Shown one piece after another: positions 60,290 to 64,000 of a stretch of DNA of 64,000 nt. Made by a program: the position numbers and the translations under genes. The notes below the pieces were generated by a model, which was given only the letters and a program-made list of their open reading frames with translations, did not search any database and was not told the origin of the DNA. Within the stretch, counting starts at the first letter, position 1, and the number at the start of each line of letters is the position of its first letter. Origin of the DNA: Kocuria tytonis (GTDB lineage: Bacteria; Actinomycetota; Actinomycetes; Actinomycetales; Micrococcaceae); the NCBI RefSeq assembly GCF_003226895.2, contig NZ_PNJG02000002.1, positions 558,001 through 622,000 of the forward strand, in the 5' to 3' direction.

Positions 60290-62176
60290 TCAGTTCTTGC
60301 GGAGGAACTTCCCGAAGAAGCCGGAGAGCTCTGCGGTGGCGTCCAGCGGCAGGACCGCGGCCACGTAGTGGTCCGGGCGGACCACCACCACGGCGCCGTT
60401 ACGGCTGATCTTCCGGAGGTCGAAGATGTCCTCGTCCGGAACGGCGGCGTACACGCGCTCCCAGTAGTTCACCCCGAACGTGCCCACCTGCGGCTTGAAG
60501 GCGCGCGGCACCCTGTTGATGTCCACCTCCGTGTAGGGCTGCTGGTAGGTGACGTCCACGTCGAAGAGGGTGGCCTCGCCGTCGCCCTCGCGGCGGTAGG
60601 CCTGCAGCGGGGACGTGGGATCGTTCTGCAGCCACTCGGCGAACGCGGTGGTGGGGGAGTCCGCACCGGCCTCGGCGGCGTCCGCGTAGACGTGGATGCG
60701 CCAGCGCCCGTCCGCGGTGGCCTCGTGGCCCTGGTGCACCACCACGGAGTCGCACACCCGCTGGACCCGCGCGGACTTGAAGCGCTTGCCCACGGGGTAG
60801 CCCTGCGCGAGGTCCTGGTGCTCGGTGCCCGCCACGATCAGCGAGGGCTGGTACTCGGTCATGAAACCGGCCGGGAACTCGGCGGTCTTGACGTAGAACT
60901 CCTCCAGGTACTTGGGGTCCGGGAGCTTGTCCTGCGGGGTGGCCATCAGCGTGGACCACTCGCGGTCGAAGTCGATCAGGTTCTTGGCGATGACCTGGCG
61001 CTCCTCGGAGTAGGTGTCCAGGAGGGAGGCGTCCGCCCGGCCCGAGAGCACCGCGCCGAGCTTCCAGCCCAGGTTCCAGCCGTCCTGCATGGACACGTTC
61101 ATGCCCTGGCCGGCCTTCGCGGAGTGGGTGTGGCACGCGTCCCCGGCAATGAACACGCGGGGCACACGGGTGCCGCGGTCCTCGGTGTCCACGTCGTCGA
61201 AGTGGTCCGTGAGGCGGTGACCCACCTCGTACACGGAGGACCACGCCACGGACTTCACTTCCACGCTGTAGGGGTGGATGATCTGGTTCGCCCGGCGGAT
61301 GACCTCCTCCACGGGCGTCTTGCGGATCTCGTGGTTGTCGTCCTCGGGCACCTCGCCCAGGTCCACGTACATGCGGAACAGCAGCCCGCCCTCGCGCGGG
61401 ATCAGCAGGATGGAGCCGTTCACGGAGTTGATCGCGCACTTGGTGCGGATGTCCGGGAAGTCGGTGTTGGCCAGCACGTCCATCACGCCCCACGCGTGGT
61501 TGGCGCCCTGGCCCTCGAGCTTGCGGCCGATGGACTTGCGCACGCGGGACGCGGCGCCGTCGCACCCGAAGACGTGCTTGGCGCGCACGGTGCGCTCCTC
61601 GCCCGCGCGCTCACCGGTGACGTAGCGGATGGTGACGGCTACGGGGTACTCGTGGTCCTGGTTGATCTTCAGGCCCCCGAACTCGATGCCGTAGTCCGGG
61701 ACGATCTTGCCGGGACCACGGTGGGCGGAGCGCAGGAAGTAGTCCATCACGCGGGCCTGGTTCACGATCATGTGCGGGAACTCGGAGACCCCGTGGGGGT
61801 CGTCCGCGGGGCGGCCCGTGCGCACGATGTTCTGCGGGTTGGCGGGGTCCGGGTTCCAGAAGCACATCTCGCGGAGCATGAACGCCTCCTGGATGATCTC
61901 CTGGGCGAAGCCGAAGGACTGGAACGTCTCCACACTGCGCGCCTGGATGCCGTCCGCCTGACCGATCTCCAGCCGGCCGGGGCGGCGCTCGATGAGCCGG
62001 GTGCTGACCTCCGGGTACTGGGAGAGCTGGGCGGCGGCGATCACACCGGCCGGGCCCGATCCCACGATGAGCACGTCCATGGTGTCCGGAAGGTCCTCGG
62101 GGCGGTCGATGCCGTGACCGCGGGGCTCCTCGATCCGGGGATCCTCGGAGACGTATCCGTTCTGATGAAAGAGCAT
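60290..62176 (-). CDS. FAD-dependent aromatic hydroxylase, 3-hydroxybenzoate 4-monooxygenase (MobA) type
   Basis: 628 residues, the length of MobA and phenol hydroxylase. FAD-binding GSGPAG is at 39-44 in VDVLIVGSGPAG-like context (here MDVLIVGSGPAGVIAAAQL), followed by ELGQADG-like EIGQADGIQARSVETF. VFGCDGAASRVRKSIGR, VFIAGDACHTHSAKAGQGMN and the C-terminal thioredoxin-like domain ending VVVRPDHYVAAVLPL are all in place and match Comamonas MobA closely. It hydroxylates a phenolic acid ring with NADPH and O2, probably giving protocatechuate. The ATG at 62176 follows AGGAGAAGGC. Divergent from an FAH-RraA protein that could act in a later ring-cleavage step. Confidence 0.88.
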   Translation of the reverse strand: MLFHQNGYVSEDPRIEEPRGHGIDRPEDLPDTMDVLIVGSGPAGVIAAAQLSQYPEVSTRLIERRPGRLEIGQADGIQARSVETFQSFGFAQEIIQEAFMLREMCFWNPDPANPQNIVRTGRPADDPHGVSEFPHMIVNQARVMDYFLRSAHRGPGKIVPDYGIEFGGLKINQDHEYPVAVTIRYVTGERAGEERTVRAKHVFGCDGAASRVRKSIGRKLEGQGANHAWGVMDVLANTDFPDIRTKCAINSVNGSILLIPREGGLLFRMYVDLGEVPEDDNHEIRKTPVEEVIRRANQIIHPYSVEVKSVAWSSVYEVGHRLTDHFDDVDTEDRGTRVPRVFIAGDACHTHSAKAGQGMNVSMQDGWNLGWKLGAVLSGRADASLLDTYSEERQVIAKNLIDFDREWSTLMATPQDKLPDPKYLEEFYVKTAEFPAGFMTEYQPSLIVAGTEHQDLAQGYPVGKRFKSARVQRVCDSVVVHQGHEATADGRWRIHVYADAAEAGADSPTTAFAEWLQNDPTSPLQAYRREGDGEATLFDVDVTYQQPYTEVDINRVPRAFKPQVGTFGVNYWERVYAAVPDEDIFDLRKISRNGAVVVVRPDHYVAAVLPLDATAELSGFFGKFLRKN

Positions 62177-62281
62177 GCCTTCTCCTGCGTTCTGGGATGG
62201 TGTGGGCCGAGGGCCCTGCCCGGGAGGAGCCACGTTGCTCGTTCCGCGGGGAGCCGGTGGGAGGTCGAGGGTGTAATGCGG

Positions 62282-62293
62282 ATCATATACGAT
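62282..62293 (-). promoter_or_regulatory. Operator-like repeat at the monooxygenase promoter
   Basis: ATCATATACGAT is a 12-base near-palindrome (one mismatch pair). On the minus strand it supplies a -10 TATGAT, with a CTGTCA -35 18 bases upstream. Its ATATACGAT core recurs at 62450-62458 before the divergent gene, suggesting one regulator (GntR- or IclR-like) for both promoters. Confidence 0.5.
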
Positions 62294-62446
62294 GTGTGAG
62301 CTGAGTGACAGACTGCCGCCGGAAGTCGCGCCCGTGTGCCGCACCCCGGCCATCGGTTGCAGGCCCGGATCGAGGGGGATCGGGAGACATTCCGCGCCAC
62401 CCCGGCGACAATGGTGTGAGCCGGACCACTTGCTCAGCCTACCCGG

Positions 62447-62458
62447 ATAATATACGAT
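62447..62458 (+). promoter_or_regulatory. Operator-like repeat at the FAH-RraA promoter
   Basis: ATAATATACGAT contains the same ATATACGAT core as the site at 62282-62293. It overlaps a -10 TACGAT (62453-62458) that lies 17 bases after a TTGCTC -35 (62430-62435). The surrounding bases are A+T-rich, unlike the rest of the region. Confidence 0.5.
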
Positions 62459-62497
62459 TTCAAATAACATTCTGACGATCACGAGGAGGCGGTCCCG

Positions 62498-64000
62498 GTG
62501 GCCGAGAACCCCCAGAACGCTCGGAGCACCTCGGAGGGAGCCGTGCGTCCCGTGCCCGTCCACCCCGGCAAGATCATCGCCGTGCACGTGGCCTACGAGT
62601 CCCGTGCCGCCCAGCGCGGTCGCAAGCCGGCCGTGCCCTCCTACTTCATCAAGCCCGCGAGCTCGCTGGCCGGTTCCGGTGCCGCGGTGGAGCGTCCCGC
62701 CGGCACGGAGCTGCTGGCGTTCGAGGGCGAGATCGCCCTGGTGATCGGTGAGCCCGCCAGGAACGTGTCCCTCGAGGACGCCTGGGACCACGTGGCCGCG
62801 GTCACGGCCTCCAACGACTGGGGCCTCTACGACCTGCGGGCCTCGGACAAGGGATCCAACCTGCGCAACAAGGGCCGGGACGGCTACACCTCCCTGGGTC
62901 CCGCGCTGATCGACGCCCGTGAGGTCTCCCCGGAGCAGCTGCGCGTGCGCACGTGGCGCAACGGCCAGGTGGTCCAGGAGGACACCACGGCGCCGGAGAA
63001 CATGATCTTCCCGCTCGCCCAGTTCGTGGCGGACCTCTCTCAGCACGTGACCCTGGAGGAGGGGGACGTGATCCTCACGGGCACGCCCGCCGGGTCCTCG
63101 GTGGCACAGCCCGGGGACGTCGTGGAGGTGGAGGTGGACGCGCCGAGCGCGGCCGGGGCGCCGTCGTCGGGCCGCCTGGTCAGCCGCGTGACCGAGGGCA
63201 CCGAGGGCTTCGACGAGGGCCTGGGCGCGATGCCCGCCGTGAACGACACCCAGCGCGAGGAGGCCTGGGGTTCCCGCGAGGCCGCGGGGCTGCCCGAGCA
63301 GGGCACGGAGAACGCACTCAGCCCTGCCCTGCGCGCGATGCTCGACAAGGCCCCCACCGCGGGTCTCTCCGCCCAGCTGCGCAAGCGCGGGCTCAACAAT
63401 GTGGTGGTCGCGGACGTCTTCCCGCAGACCCCCGGCACTAAGCTCGTGGGCACCGCCAAGACCCTGCGTTTCGTGCCCAACCGCGAAGACCTCTTCACGA
63501 GCCACGGCGGCGGCTACAACGCCCAGAAGCGCGCGTTCGACGCCGTGGGCGAGGGCGAGGTGATCGTGATCGAGGCGCGCGGCGAGACCGGTTCCGCAAC
63601 CCTCGGGGACGTCCTCGCGCTGCGGGCGCGCCACAACGGTGCGGCCGGGGTGGTCACGGACGGCGGCGTGCGCGACTACGCGGCGGTGCAGGAGATCGGG
63701 CTGCCCGTGTTCTGCAAGGGCCCCAACCCGGCCGTGCTCGGCCGGCGGCACGTGCCGTGGGAGGCGGACGTGGCCGTGGCCTGCGGCAACGTGACCGTGC
63801 TGCCGGGTGACGTCATCGTGGGGGACGACGACGGCGTCGTCGTGATCCCGCGCGAGCTCGCCGAGGAGGTGGCCAAGGACGCCCTGGCCAAGGAGCACGA
63901 GGACGCCTGGGTGGCCGAGCGCGTGGCCGAGGGGCACCCGGTGGACGGGCTGTTCCCGCCCACGGGGGAGTGGAAGCAGAAGTTCCAGCAGTGGCTGGCC
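62498..64000 (+). CDS. Fumarylacetoacetate hydrolase domain fused to an RraA-like aldolase domain (3' end outside window)
   Basis: At least 501 residues; no stop codon before the window ends. Residues about 20-240 are an FAH-family domain: acidic metal ligands in LLAFEGEIALVIGEP, ASNDWGLYDLRASDKGSNLRNKG, and VILTGTPAGSSVAQPGDVVEVEV. Residues about 270-490 are an RraA/HMG-aldolase-type domain with GVVTDGGVRDYAAVQEIGLPVF and VTVLPGDVIVGDDDGVVVIP. FAH enzymes hydrolyse or decarboxylate diketo acids from ring cleavage; RraA-like aldolases split 4-carboxy-4-hydroxy-2-oxoacids. A single protein with both fits a late step of gentisate, homoprotocatechuate or protocatechuate breakdown. GTG start after GAGGAGG. 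Confidence 0.85.
   Translation, partial: MAENPQNARSTSEGAVRPVPVHPGKIIAVHVAYESRAAQRGRKPAVPSYFIKPASSLAGSGAAVERPAGTELLAFEGEIALVIGEPARNVSLEDAWDHVAAVTASNDWGLYDLRASDKGSNLRNKGRDGYTSLGPALIDAREVSPEQLRVRTWRNGQVVQEDTTAPENMIFPLAQFVADLSQHVTLEEGDVILTGTPAGSSVAQPGDVVEVEVDAPSAAGAPSSGRLVSRVTEGTEGFDEGLGAMPAVNDTQREEAWGSREAAGLPEQGTENALSPALRAMLDKAPTAGLSAQLRKRGLNNVVVADVFPQTPGTKLVGTAKTLRFVPNREDLFTSHGGGYNAQKRAFDAVGEGEVIVIEARGETGSATLGDVLALRARHNGAAGVVTDGGVRDYAAVQEIGLPVFCKGPNPAVLGRRHVPWEADVAVACGNVTVLPGDVIVGDDDGVVVIPRELAEEVAKDALAKEHEDAWVAERVAEGHPVDGLFPPTGEWKQKFQQWLA

Overview
The window is very G+C-rich actinobacterial chromosome. Codon use, GTG starts, many ATGA/GTGA stop-start overlaps, a HAIR (HspR) site before an hsp20 gene and an accA1/accD1-type leucine cluster point to Micrococcaceae, probably Kocuria or a close relative. 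That placement is inferred from gene content only. No rRNA, tRNA or CRISPR array was seen.

Region by region. 1-10,460: a TetR regulator with an acyl-CoA dehydrogenase, divergent from a complete leucine/isovalerate degradation operon (carboxyltransferase, biotin carboxylase/BCCP, isovaleryl-CoA-type dehydrogenase, MaoC hydratase, CitE-like lyase, ETF beta and alpha). 10,558-16,655: a decayed, lower-G+C accessory island with a frameshifted unknown gene, a broken GNAT gene, a three-gene restriction-modification (R-M) locus and an IS5-family remnant with recognisable ends. 16,705-22,758: TauE/SafE permease, a small acidic protein, a diiron-oxidase-like/CDGSH pair, large catalase, GNAT and a GNAT stub. 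22,759-28,519: an UlaA-type PTS operon facing a polyol-type dehydrogenase, then an Ohr peroxidase and a DoxX-like protein. 28,610-30,578: three DNA base-repair genes. 30,684-35,084: DedA, TetR, a PLP aminotransferase and a carnitine/choline acyltransferase-like protein. 35,359-43,841: small proteins, MHS transporter-amidohydrolase-SDR operon, thioesterase, aldehyde dehydrogenase, ene-reductase, cold-shock protein. 44,054-53,582: a shortened GMC oxidoreductase, MFS exporter, D-serine dehydratase, TetR and an MMPL transporter fused to an esterase, then Hsp20. 53,967-60,168: ChaB/SAP protein, GNAT, PfkB kinase, SurE, a tandem pair of small membrane proteins, Nudix, nitronate monooxygenase and a paired SMR exporter. 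60,290-64,000: 3-hydroxybenzoate 4-monooxygenase-like flavoprotein divergent from an FAH-RraA fusion that runs off the window.

The strongest candidate for an undescribed system is the R-M locus at 12,156-15,722. An EcoRI-family adenine methyltransferase carries an N-terminal RelB/DinJ ribbon-helix-helix domain. Its promoter holds a perfect 13-7-13 inverted repeat covering the -10, as expected for a methyltransferase that represses its own operon. It is followed by a second (D12-class) adenine methyltransferase and a convergent phospholipase-D-type nuclease. Other notable items are the MMPL-esterase fusion, a two-member small-protein family ending in a shared PADxGxGAMTD motif, the duplicated membrane-protein pair with duplicated upstream inverted repeats, and the GMC enzyme lacking its middle region.
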